From an uncultured Collinsella sp. (GTDB lineage: Bacteria > Actinomycetota > Coriobacteriia > Coriobacteriales > Coriobacteriaceae): a stretch of 10,304 bases of DNA. Position 1 is the first letter of the stretch. Each line of letters begins with the position of its first letter. This document shows positions 1-7,032 of the stretch, piece after piece. The notes below the pieces were generated by a model. That model was not told the DNA's origin. It ran no database searches and saw only the letters and a list, made by a program, of their open reading frames with translations. A program made the position numbers and the translations under genes. The DNA is taken from positions 1-10,304 of the forward strand of contig URYU01000059.1 in the NCBI GenBank assembly GCA_900552155.1, written 5' to 3'.

Positions 1-1
1 G

Positions 2-826
2 GTTATCGGGGATTTTCCTATGTACGTGTCCGACGATTCGGCAGACGCGTGGAGCGAACCCGAGAACTTCTGGCTGTCCGATACCGGCAAGGCGATTGAG
101 ATTTCCGGTGCGCCGCCCGACAACTTTGCGCCCGAGGGCCAGGTGTGGGGCAACCCAACGTTCCGCTGGGACCACATGAAGCAGAACGGCTATAGCTGGT
201 GGATGGATCGCCTGCGTCGTGCGTTTTCGCTCTACGACCGCGTGCGCCTGGATCACTTCCTGGGCTTCCACAGCTATTTCAGCATTCCCGCGGGTAAGGC
301 ATGCGCCGACGGGCGTTGGCTGGCAGGCCCGGGCAAGGACCTGTTCCAGACCGCCTACGACGAGCTGGGTCCGCTCAACTTTATCGCTGAGGACTTGGGC
401 TATCTGACGCCCGGTGTTCGCGCCATGGCATCGACCTGCGGTTTCCCCGGCATGGACGTGCTGGAGTTTAGCGACTACGACGTTCGTTGCGGAATTCATC
501 CCACACCGGGCAAGATCCTGTATACCTCGACGCACGACACCTCGACGCTTGCCGGATGGTGCACACACTCCTTTGCAGGCGGCGACGAGCCGAGCGGCAT
601 TGAACTGGCAAGCGAGCTCATGGGCAACGCCCTGGCCAGCGATGCTCCGCTCGTGATGATGCCGCTGCAGGACGTGCTAGGACTGGGCGACGATGCACGT
701 ATGAACGTGCCGGGCGTGGCCACGGGCAACTGGACCTGGCAGGCTGAGGAGGCCGACGTTGCGGCAGCCGAGGAGAAAACTGCGAAGCTCCTGCGCAGCA
801 CCCATAGATTCTGGGGCGAAGCGTGA
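2..826 (+). CDS. malQ: 4-alpha-glucanotransferase (amylomaltase), C-terminal part
   Basis: This cytosolic GH77 enzyme moves alpha-1,4-glucan segments between maltodextrins and releases glucose, in maltose and glycogen breakdown. The reading frame is open from base 2 (V-I-G-D-F-P-M-Y-V-S-D-D), which matches the family's IGD-P-YV-DDSAD block. The gene therefore enters from the left and the ATG at base 20 is internal. About 274 of the usual roughly 500 residues are present. All three GH77 catalytic acids are visible: the nucleophile Asp in RLDHF (codon 251-253), the acid/base Glu in AEDLG (389-391) and the third Asp in STHD (536-538). The C-terminal QDVLGLGDDARMNVPG and GNWTW blocks are typical of MalQ. 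It ends in TGA, 88 bases before the next gene, with a hairpin between. Nothing looks damaged. The partner genes of the pathway would lie to the left, outside the window. Confidence 0.95.
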   Translation, partial: VIGDFPMYVSDDSADAWSEPENFWLSDTGKAIEISGAPPDNFAPEGQVWGNPTFRWDHMKQNGYSWWMDRLRRAFSLYDRVRLDHFLGFHSYFSIPAGKACADGRWLAGPGKDLFQTAYDELGPLNFIAEDLGYLTPGVRAMASTCGFPGMDVLEFSDYDVRCGIHPTPGKILYTSTHDTSTLAGWCTHSFAGGDEPSGIELASELMGNALASDAPLVMMPLQDVLGLGDDARMNVPGVATGNWTWQAEEADVAAAEEKTAKLLRSTHRFWGEA

Positions 827-870
827 TAAAACCCCCGATATAGGGTACAGTTACAGACGTTTGAATTTTT

Positions 871-895
871 GCGGGCAGAGCGATCTGCCCGCTTT
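871..895 (+). terminator. Hairpin after malQ, weak terminator or fmdB leader structure
   Basis: A perfect 9-bp stem (GCGGGCAGA / TCTGCCCGC) closes a GCGA tetraloop of the stable GNRA type, followed by only TTTG. It sits 44 bases after the malQ stop and 22 bases before the fmdB start. The short T-run makes it a weak intrinsic terminator at best. A role in the fmdB leader is equally possible. Confidence 0.45.
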
Positions 896-914
896 GTGCT
901 GAAAAGGAAGTATT

Positions 915-1151
915 ATGGCGCGCTACGATTACAAGTGCTCGAGCTGCGGCAACGTGTTTGAGGTTGAGCATCCCATGTCCGAGACTCCCGAGGTCGTGTG
1001 CCCCAGCTGCGGTGCCCCGGCGGCCAAGACGTTCTCGGCCAGCGGCATTAAATTTGAGGGTAGCGGTTTCTACAACACCGACCAGCGAAGCGGCGGCTCC
1101 AGCACCAGCGCCACGAGTGGCTGCTGCGCCAACTGCCCGCATAACCACTAG
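915..1151 (+). CDS. FmdB-family zinc-ribbon protein
   Basis: This 78-residue protein has the FmdB-type putative regulatory zinc ribbon. The N-terminus MARYDYKCSSCG followed by VVCPSCG gives a Cys4 site (C8, C11, C29, C32). Next comes the family's conserved stretch ending in GSGFYNTD (residues 49-56), then a Gly/Ser-rich linker. The tail is unusual in density: GCCANCPHNH adds C70, C71, C74, H76 and H78, which could form a second metal site. The start is well supported by AAGGAAG four bases before the ATG. The family was named after a gene near formamidase in Methylophilus, and its molecular role is poorly defined, so no specific function is assigned. It is probably its own transcription unit, between the malQ hairpin and a hairpin just after its TAG stop. 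It is convergent with rsmB. Confidence 0.85.
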   Translation: MARYDYKCSSCGNVFEVEHPMSETPEVVCPSCGAPAAKTFSASGIKFEGSGFYNTDQRSGGSSTSATSGCCANCPHNH

Positions 1152-1156
1152 GAACC

Positions 1157-1198
1157 AATCAGCCCCGCGACCGACATCGATCGCGGGGCTGATTCTTT
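1157..1198 (+). terminator. Terminator-like hairpin after fmdB
   Basis: A perfect 14-bp inverted repeat (AATCAGCCCCGCGA at 1157-1170, TCGCGGGGCTGATT at 1181-1194) has a 10-base loop and is followed by CTTT. It starts six bases after the fmdB stop. The G+C core and outer A/T pairs fit an intrinsic terminator, although the T-tract is short. It could also stop minus-strand transcripts from rsmB. Confidence 0.65.
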
Positions 1199-1218
1199 GC
1201 GCTATAGGTGGCTCTATG

Positions 1219-1285
1219 AGTTGCGGTGAAATAAGGACTGTTTGGCGGGTAGAAGCGGCTTTTCAATCCCTATTTCACCGCAACT
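1219..1285. repeat. Imperfect palindrome between fmdB and rsmB
   Basis: The left arm at 1219-1240 begins AGTTGCGGTGAAATA and the right arm at 1264-1285 ends TATTTCACCGCAACT. The arms pair over 22 bases with two mismatches (1234/1270 and 1238/1266) and a 23-base spacer. Both mismatches are A-C in a plus-strand RNA but G-U in a minus-strand RNA, so the fold is stronger in the rsmB transcript, whose stop lies 8 bases away. It could end rsmB mRNA or be a dispersed palindromic element. No coding sequence is seen here. Confidence 0.8.
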
Positions 1286-1293
1286 TAGTAGAG

Positions 1294-2694
1294 TTAATTG
1301 CGGACTAGCCTGGCGCAGAAGTGGCCGTCGTAGGAGTCGGCGTTTACGGGGACGCTTTGGAAGAGGCCTCGATCGTTCTGGCGTACGGATACGAGCTTCT
1401 TGGCCTGATCAAACTCGGGGAGTTGCAGAATCTGTGCCTCGGAAAGCAGTGCCACGCTAAATCCGGCGCCCTCGGGAGAAGCGAGGAACGCATCCACGAC
1501 CTGCGTGTTCTCTTCATCAAACACCGAGCACGTCGCATAGATCAGCTCGCCGCCGGCAACTACGCGCGCAGCAGCCTCTTTGAGCATCGTCAACTGCAGT
1601 TTGGGCAGCTCAACCGTCACGTCCTTTTCGGTCAGGCGCCACGGGATCTCGGGATGACGACGCATGGTGCCGGTGCCCGAGCACGGCGCATCGATAAAGA
1701 CCGTGTCGAACTTAACCGGCTCACCAAGCATGGCATCAAACGATGTGAGTACCTCATCAAGCTCGCAGGCATCACCCGAAACCGTACGAACGCCCTGAAT
1801 ACCAGCCTTGTGAAGGCGCGCGAGATTCAGGTCGCACTTACGGTCATGAAGATCAAGTGCCGTATGCTGACGCTCATAGCCGGCGCGCTTGGCCTGGCAC
1901 ATCATCACATAGGTCTTGGTACCGCGACCGGCACCAATCTCAAGGCAGCTTCCGGGACGCGTCGCAGCGGTCGCGATGAGCTGAGCGTTAAGGTCCGAAG
2001 CCACCGCAGCGGCGCGCTCAAACACGCCCGATGCAACGGTAACCTGAGCATCGACCGGCGCATGGCAACCGGGAAAGACAGGCGCCACAAGCTGCGAGAT
2101 ATACTGATCTGGCTTGGTAGCAAAGGCGTTCTCATGAAGGGCCAGCGGCGCGGGGGCCAGATTGCCGGCAAAGTTAAGCGCACCCTCAGGAGTGTCGAAC
2201 GATGCCATAATGCGAGCGCACAGCCAACGCGGTAGACCCATCAGGCGCGACAAACGAACCAAGCGTCGCTCAGGCTCATCTACATCGGACGCAGTGGCAA
2301 AGCCCTCAACGTTGTCCGCGACCTTATGCAGCACGGCATTGGCCAAACCTGCGGCAGACTTAGCTCCGCTGCGAACTAGCTCAACGCCCTGACTCACCGC
2401 AACGCGACCAGGGGTATGTAGGTAGAGCATCTCGAAGGCCGAGATACGAAGCGCCATTCGAACACGCGGCGCAACCTTTTTAGGCTTGTCGAGAAACTGA
2501 TCGAGCAGTTCGTCCAAAATACCCTGCGTGCCGGCCACACCAAGCGCCAAGCGAGCTGCAAAAGCGGAATCGCGCTGGTCAATGGCCTTGGCAGATGCGC
2601 GAGAGGACAGCACGTCGCGCGCATACATACCGCGGCGATCGGCCTCCATTAGCACATCGAGCGCAAGCTTGCGCGCGGGAGACAGCTTGCTCAT
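1294..2694 (-). CDS. rsmB: 16S rRNA (cytosine-967-C5)-methyltransferase
   Basis: The 466-residue protein transfers a methyl group from S-adenosylmethionine to C967 (E. coli numbering) of 16S rRNA. Residues about 5-135 form the NusB-like RNA-binding domain (SPARKLALDVL through LANAVLHKV). The rest is the Nop2/Sun-type Rossmann methyltransferase. Motif IV DAPCSGTGTMRRHPEIPW carries Cys338, and motif VI YATCSV carries Cys389. In this family Cys389 is the nucleophile and Cys338 helps release the product. The SAM loop (motif I, residues 252-261) reads EIGAGRGTKT instead of the usual CAAPGGKT, an oddity. The C-terminus DGHFCARL is typical. The start ATG overlaps the fmt stop (ATGA), which implies translational coupling. 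This is the last gene of the priA-def-fmt-rsmB series. Confidence 0.93.
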   Translation of the reverse strand: MSKLSPARKLALDVLMEADRRGMYARDVLSSRASAKAIDQRDSAFAARLALGVAGTQGILDELLDQFLDKPKKVAPRVRMALRISAFEMLYLHTPGRVAVSQGVELVRSGAKSAAGLANAVLHKVADNVEGFATASDVDEPERRLVRLSRLMGLPRWLCARIMASFDTPEGALNFAGNLAPAPLALHENAFATKPDQYISQLVAPVFPGCHAPVDAQVTVASGVFERAAAVASDLNAQLIATAATRPGSCLEIGAGRGTKTYVMMCQAKRAGYERQHTALDLHDRKCDLNLARLHKAGIQGVRTVSGDACELDEVLTSFDAMLGEPVKFDTVFIDAPCSGTGTMRRHPEIPWRLTEKDVTVELPKLQLTMLKEAAARVVAGGELIYATCSVFDEENTQVVDAFLASPEGAGFSVALLSEAQILQLPEFDQAKKLVSVRQNDRGLFQSVPVNADSYDGHFCARLVRN

Positions 2695-3611
2695 GACAAA
2701 ACACCCCAGATAAGATCGGCACCCTGCAGGCCGGCAGCCCAGGCAGAAGCAGACATAGCACGCTTGCCATCGGGCTTAACCTCGAGCAACTCAACCGAGC
2801 CATCGGAAAGACCCAGGTAAATACGCTTGGCCTTAACGAGAACCTGACCCTCGCCAAGCGACACATCAGCCGGCGCAGCATCGAGCACGCGCACGGTCTT
2901 GCCGGCAATCACGCAGCGAGCAGGCGCTGTATCGGACGAAGCGAGCACATGACGCACGCAATCGAGCGCCGCCATCTGCGGATCCAGACGCATCTCCTGC
3001 TTAGAAATCTTGGCAGCATGAGTGACGAGCGACTCATCCTGCTCAGTCCACACGGCGGTGCCATCGGCAAGAGAAGGAAGCGTATCGGCAAGCAGTTTGC
3101 CGCCCAGCTCGCCAAGTTCCATAGTCAGCGCCTCAGCATGCTTACCGGCAACCGACGTGGAAGCCTGAGCACAATAAGCACCAGTATCCACGCCATGTCC
3201 AATACGCATAATGGAAACGCCAGCAACCTCATCACCAGCGAGAATCGCACGCTGAATAGGAGCAGCGCCACGCCAGCGAGGCAGCAAGGACGCATGAACA
3301 TTCACAATGCCGAGCGGCGCCATATGCAGCACGCCATCCGGCAAAATGCAGCCATAAGCAGCCACACAGAAAATATCGGCTTGCGCAGCTTGGAGCGCCT
3401 CAACAACCTCCGGCGTCATACGATTAGCCTCAATAACCGGCAACCCCAGCTCAAGCGCCTTAGCCTTAACAGGAGACGGCTCCAGCTTCTTACCACGCCC
3501 ACGAACAGCATCAGGACGAGTAACAACAAGCGCAATCTCGTTGCCAGCCGCAACAAGCGAAGTTAAAGAAGGCACAGCAAAATCGGGCGTACCCATAAAC
3601 ACAATACGCAT
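2691..3611 (-). CDS. fmt: Methionyl-tRNA formyltransferase
   Basis: The 306-residue cytosolic enzyme formylates Met-tRNA(fMet) from 10-formyltetrahydrofolate, for translation initiation. It starts MRIVFMGTPDFAVPSL, the family signature. The catalytic triad is visible as N104 and H106 in NVHASLLPRWRGAAPIQ and D142 in GHGVDTG, equivalent to N106, H108 and D144 of E. coli. The C-terminal tRNA-binding domain (from about residue 208) ends in ELLEVKPDGKRAMSA, which is normal. AGGAGA precedes the ATG at a spacing of about 9. Its stop overlaps the rsmB start by 4 bases. def, whose enzyme later removes the formyl group, lies upstream on the same strand, but 324 bases away rather than tightly linked. 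The first third uses more T-ending codons (GTT, GCT, CGT, CTT) than priA or def. Confidence 0.96.
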   Translation of the reverse strand: MRIVFMGTPDFAVPSLTSLVAAGNEIALVVTRPDAVRGRGKKLEPSPVKAKALELGLPVIEANRMTPEVVEALQAAQADIFCVAAYGCILPDGVLHMAPLGIVNVHASLLPRWRGAAPIQRAILAGDEVAGVSIMRIGHGVDTGAYCAQASTSVAGKHAEALTMELGELGGKLLADTLPSLADGTAVWTEQDESLVTHAAKISKQEMRLDPQMAALDCVRHVLASSDTAPARCVIAGKTVRVLDAAPADVSLGEGQVLVKAKRIYLGLSDGSVELLEVKPDGKRAMSASAWAAGLQGADLIWGVLS

Positions 3612-3647
3612 AAAAGTTAGTCTCCTCTCAATAACGAGCCGAGACGG

Positions 3648-3848
3648 CTACAAAACAAAAGCGTTCCGGGTCGCAAACGCACCCAGTCGCAAGAACAGTT
3701 CAACAAGAACAAATATACCCAAAACCAAAGAAAGAGCCGCAATAAAAGCAGCTCTTCCAACAAAGCAATTATCAGCGAAGACGCCCCTCCCTGGCCCACG
3801 GCACCCGGGCGAGACAAGCAGCGTTAACGTAGTCCCCGGGGCACCCGC
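3648..3848 (-). other. T-rich fmt leader with an open frame encoding a membrane-like segment
   Basis: Between def and fmt (324 bases) no recognisable gene is present. The minus strand is markedly T-rich from about 3780 to 3612. One frame is open from after a TAG at 3849-3851 to a TAG at 3648-3650. Its end reads FVGRAAFIAALSLVLGIFVL and continues VELFLRLGAFATRNAFVL, which resembles a transmembrane helix plus a short tail. It has no ATG or GTG, and TTG appears only inside the helix. A second frame, with a TTG at 3817 and a stop at 3617, is also hydrophobic, as any T-rich strand would be. It could be the remnant of a gene cut by the adjacent palindrome, or simply untranslated leader. I do not recognise a family. 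Confidence 0.2.
3712..3742 (-). promoter_or_regulatory. Possible fmt-rsmB promoter
   Basis: On the minus strand TTGCGG (3742-3737) and TATATT (3717-3712) are spaced by 19 bases, about 100 bases before fmt. The -10 is good but the spacing is long. An internal promoter here would let fmt-rsmB be expressed apart from priA-def, from which it is separated by a large palindrome. Confidence 0.25.
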
Positions 3849-3927
3849 CTATATCGTCCCGCGCGCAGTTTCGCAGCGCAGCGAGAATGTTTGAGCACGG
3901 GATGATATAGGCGGGTGCCCCGGGGAC
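3832..3927. repeat. Large palindrome between def and fmt
   Basis: The arms at 3832-3855 and 3904-3927 are perfect inverted copies of 24 bases, starting GTCCCCGGGGCACCCGCC. The pairing extends inward to 3861/3898 through one G-T pair (3856/3903), giving 30-bp arms around a 36-base spacer. The core CCCCGGGG is itself palindromic. The right arm ends 8 bases from the def stop, so in def mRNA it would form a very stable 3' hairpin. There is no T-tract. It may insulate def from fmt or be a mobile palindromic repeat. Confidence 0.85.
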
Positions 3928-3935
3928 GGACAAAC

Positions 3936-4472
3936 CTACTCCGTCTCGCCCGGTCGAGCGCCGCGGGCCAGGGCGTCCTGGTACTCCTTGACGGCCTTGA
4001 TCCTCTGCATCGGCTTCAGTCGCTCGAACATGGTGTTGCCGTGCAGGTGATCGATCTCGTGCTGCAGGCACACGCAAAACAGGTCGCCCGAGGCCTCATA
4101 GCGAATCAGGTTGGCGTCCAGGTCGTACGCCTCGACGACGACATGGTCAGGACGCTCAATCTCGCAGCTAATGCCAGGAATGGAAAGGCAACCCTCGCTA
4201 AACGGCACCAGATGGTCACTCTGCTCCACAATCACGGGGTTGATGAGCACGTAGGGATCATAGTCGCTCTTGTCGCTGTAGTCGCAGTCGATGGTGACGA
4301 GCTGAATGAGCTCGCCGATCTGCGGAGCAGCCAGACCGCAGCCGCCGTTCTCGAACATCATCTTCTTCATCTTCTCGGCAAGCGCCTCGATCGCCGGGGT
4401 GATCTCCTCGATGACGGCGCACTCCTGGCGCAGACGAGGGTCAGGCGACAGTACGATTCCGTTGGCTTCCAT
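3936..4472 (-). CDS. def: Peptide deformylase
   Basis: This metal-dependent cytosolic hydrolase removes the N-terminal formyl group from new proteins. The three family motifs are in order: GCGLAAPQIG, EGCLS and QHEIDHLHG. The metal ligands are the Cys of EGCLS (C95) and the two His of HEIDH (H138, H142), with Glu139 catalytic, numbered from the chosen start. Two in-frame ATGs exist, at 4478 and 4472. GAAAGG directly abuts the first but lies six bases before the second, so 4472 (MEANGIVLSPDP, 178 residues) is the better start. The gene follows priA by 18 bases and is probably co-transcribed with it. A 96-bp palindrome begins 8 bases after its stop. The length is normal for the family. Confidence 0.95.
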   Translation of the reverse strand: MEANGIVLSPDPRLRQECAVIEEITPAIEALAEKMKKMMFENGGCGLAAPQIGELIQLVTIDCDYSDKSDYDPYVLINPVIVEQSDHLVPFSEGCLSIPGISCEIERPDHVVVEAYDLDANLIRYEASGDLFCVCLQHEIDHLHGNTMFERLKPMQRIKAVKEYQDALARGARPGETE

Positions 4473-4478
4473 GGCCAT

Positions 4479-4484
4479 CCTTTC
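4479..4484 (-). promoter_or_regulatory. Shine-Dalgarno site that decides the def start
   Basis: GAAAGG on the minus strand touches the upstream ATG at 4478 (zero spacing) and is six bases from the ATG at 4472. The spacing favours initiation at 4472. Confidence 0.6.
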
Positions 4485-4490
4485 GGGTTG

Positions 4491-6944
4491 TTACATCAAA
4501 TCATAGGCATCGACGTCAACGCTCACGCTCACGCCGCGCATGGAGCCCGCCTCTTTGAGGCAGGCGTCGATATCATCAGAGACATGGTACCCCACGGGCG
4601 ACTTCACAAGCAGATGGAAGCGGTAACGGTCCTTGGCTCTCTCGATTACACACGAAGCCGGACCAAGCACCTGGGGCACGGCGCTCCCCGCCCGCAAAAA
4701 GTCGGGCGCGGCAGCATGCCAGCGGCGCTTGAGGAGCTTTGCGATGCGCGCGATGTAGTCCTGCGCGTCGTCTCGGTTCGCCGACCACACCAAGATGTTG
4801 ACCAGGCGAACAAACGGCGGGTACAGCGCGTCGCGGCGCTGGTCCAGGTCGTAGTCGGTAAAGATCGAACGGTCGTGCTCAGCGACGGCGCGAATGACCG
4901 GATCCTCGGGCAGATACGTCTGGATGATCACCTCGCCGGGGCGATCGCCGCGACCGGCACGGCCCGCCACCTGTTCCAGCAGGTCGTAGGCGCGCTCTCC
5001 TGCACGGAAATCCGGTAGCTTGAGGGTGAAGTCGGCATTGACCACGCCCACGAGCGTGACCTCGGGAAAGTCGAGACCCTTTGCGATCATCTGGGTGCCA
5101 AGCAACACGGCACAATCGGCCGCATCGAACTGCTCGAGCAGCTTTTTGTGTGCATCCTTGCCGCGCGTGGAATCGGCATCCATGCGAATGATGGCGACGT
5201 CCTCGGGAAGCATCTGATGCAGTGCGTCCTCGATCTGCTGAGTGCCAAGACCCATTTTTGCCAGGTAGCGACTGCCACATTTGGGGCAACGGCTCGTGGG
5301 CGCGGGATACGGCTGCACGCGCCAAGACGAACCGCAGGTGTGACACTGCAGCGTGTGCGTGCGCTCGTGGTACGTGAGCGCGGTGGAGCAGTGGTTGCAC
5401 GTGGGGACACATCCGCACTCGCGGCACATCAGGAAGGGCGCAAAGCCACGCCGGTTGTGCAGCAACACGGCCTTTTCGCGGCGCTCGACCACACGCTCCA
5501 GACCTTCCATCAGAGGTTTAGAGAACATGGAGCGGCTACCGTGCGCGAACTCGCGGCGCAGGTCGGCAATGCGGACAGTCGGCAGCACGGCGTGTCCCGG
5601 GCGCTCGGGCATCTCGACGCGCGTCCAGGTGGCACCGTTATACGTGCCGCGGCGGCAGCGGTCGAGGGCCTCAGCAGAAGGCGTGGCCGAGCCCAACACG
5701 AGTGGGCAGCGATAGCGACGCGCCATCTCGGCCGCTACCTCGCGCGCGTGGTAGCGCGGGCTGGAGCCCTGCTTGTAGCTGGTCTCATGTTCCTCGTCAA
5801 TGATGATAAGGCCCAAGTCGTCAAGCGGGCAAAAGAGCGCCGAGCGGGCGCCGACGACCACGCGGGCCGCACCGCTGGCAACCATATCCCACTGGTCCAG
5901 ACGCTCGCCGGCCGAAAGGCGCGAATGGAACACGGCGACCGTCTCGCCAAAGCGCGAGCGGAAGCGGCCGACGGTTTGGGCCGTCAGCGAGATCTCGGGC
6001 ACGAGCACGCAGGCCGAGCGACCGGCCGCGAGCACGCGCTCGATAGCTGAGAGGTAGACCTCGGTTTTGCCGGAGCCCGTAACACCGTCCACGAGCACCA
6101 CGTCGCCGTGCGCATCCAGGCGAGCGCGCTCAATCTGCGCGAGCGCCTGCTGCTGGCCGTTGGTAAGTGCGACCGGCGCTTTGCCACTCGAGGAGGACAG
6201 CGTGGTCTGCTCGCTGCAACCGCGCCAGGCACGGCGCTCCTCCACCACGACAACGCCGCGCTTTTCGAGCGCCTTGATGGTCGCCGACATGCTGTTGTAG
6301 AGCAGGTTGAGATCGCGCGTCGTGACCGGGCCGCACTGGAGCGCCTCGATGAGCTGACGCTGACGAACCGCCGTTTTGGGAGGCGTATAGTCGAAGCCCT
6401 CGGGCGTAAGCATGACCCAACGGTTTTGGATAGGCTTGACGGCTGGGCGCTCAACCGACCATGCGCCGTCGTCGCCCTTGACCACCCGCGGACTGCCGCC
6501 CGGGGGCAAAAACAGGCGCAGGCACTCTGAAAGTGTCGCGACATATTCGCGGCTCATCCAACGCGCGATGCGGGCGGCCTCGGCACTAAAGAGCGGTTTG
6601 CTGAGGATAGCCTCGATGACTTTAATGCGCGCGGGATCGAGAGCGTCGTTACCTTGCAGGTCGGCCAGCTCGGGCGCAATGTCGACGATGTAGCCCGCGG
6701 CCGCACGGTTACCAAAGTGGACCAGGACCGTTGATCCGATCTGCGCTTCGCTAGCAAGGGGTTGAGGAATGCCATAGGCAAACGGCTCGGACAGTGCACG
6801 CGTCGGGATGTCGAGAACCACGCTCGCATAGGCGGCGATGGGCTCAGGTGCGGGCTCGGGCAGCGCCGGGGCGGCGACAGGAGCCGCGGACTTCGGAGCT
6901 TCCTCCGGTTCCGGCGAACCAAACAGCGAAAGTTGCTCGACCAT
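4491..6944 (-). CDS. priA: Primosomal protein N', replication restart helicase PriA
   Basis: This 3'-to-5' helicase recognises stalled forks and reloads the replicative helicase. Of 817 residues, about 39-145 form the 3'-end-binding domain (from YASVVLDIPTRALSEPFAYG). The helicase core has Walker A GVTGSGKT (K293), Walker B IIDEEH (383-386) and GSATPS (419-423). The zinc-binding insert holds eight canonical cysteines (507, 510, 516, 519, 534, 537, 553, 556). Motifs GTQMIAKGLDFP and QVAGRAGRG follow. Residues 1-38 lie ahead of the usual N-terminus: MVEQLSLFGS, then a Pro/Ala/Glu-rich low-complexity stretch. QLSLF matches the beta-sliding-clamp-binding consensus. AGGAGGT nine bases before the ATG fixes this start, so the extension is translated. 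It heads the priA-def-fmt-rsmB series, an order also found in Bacillus. Confidence 0.96.
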   Translation of the reverse strand: MVEQLSLFGSPEPEEAPKSAAPVAAPALPEPAPEPIAAYASVVLDIPTRALSEPFAYGIPQPLASEAQIGSTVLVHFGNRAAAGYIVDIAPELADLQGNDALDPARIKVIEAILSKPLFSAEAARIARWMSREYVATLSECLRLFLPPGGSPRVVKGDDGAWSVERPAVKPIQNRWVMLTPEGFDYTPPKTAVRQRQLIEALQCGPVTTRDLNLLYNSMSATIKALEKRGVVVVEERRAWRGCSEQTTLSSSSGKAPVALTNGQQQALAQIERARLDAHGDVVLVDGVTGSGKTEVYLSAIERVLAAGRSACVLVPEISLTAQTVGRFRSRFGETVAVFHSRLSAGERLDQWDMVASGAARVVVGARSALFCPLDDLGLIIIDEEHETSYKQGSSPRYHAREVAAEMARRYRCPLVLGSATPSAEALDRCRRGTYNGATWTRVEMPERPGHAVLPTVRIADLRREFAHGSRSMFSKPLMEGLERVVERREKAVLLHNRRGFAPFLMCRECGCVPTCNHCSTALTYHERTHTLQCHTCGSSWRVQPYPAPTSRCPKCGSRYLAKMGLGTQQIEDALHQMLPEDVAIIRMDADSTRGKDAHKKLLEQFDAADCAVLLGTQMIAKGLDFPEVTLVGVVNADFTLKLPDFRAGERAYDLLEQVAGRAGRGDRPGEVIIQTYLPEDPVIRAVAEHDRSIFTDYDLDQRRDALYPPFVRLVNILVWSANRDDAQDYIARIAKLLKRRWHAAAPDFLRAGSAVPQVLGPASCVIERAKDRYRFHLLVKSPVGYHVSDDIDACLKEAGSMRGVSVSVDVDAYDLM

Positions 6945-6973
6945 GGCCCCAGCACCTCCTATCCCATACGTCT

Positions 6974-7009
6974 ACAGAAACAAGAGCCCCGCTCGGGTGA
7001 ACGGGGCTC
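6974..7009 (-). terminator. Intrinsic terminator after gltX
   Basis: On the minus strand the 8-bp stem GAGCCCCG / CGGGGCTC (7009-7002 and 6991-6984) closes a 10-base loop and is followed by TTGTTTCTG. It starts 23 bases after the gltX stop and ends about 14 bases before the priA ribosome-binding site. It therefore separates gltX from the priA series, although priA must then have a promoter very close to or inside this region. Confidence 0.65.
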
Positions 7010-7032
7010 GGATACAAACGTTTGCGCAGCGA

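Noticed and set aside
3617..3817. 66-codon Leu-rich minus-strand frame starting with TTG
   Set aside because: It has no clear ribosome-binding site and its extreme Leu/Phe/Trp content is what a T-rich strand gives in any frame. The overlapping frame ending at 3648 looks more protein-like.
3915..5018. Plus-strand open frame of 367 codons over def and the priA 3' end
   Set aside because: It is antisense to two well-supported genes, has no recognisable domain, and its right part is the complement of conserved PriA motifs.
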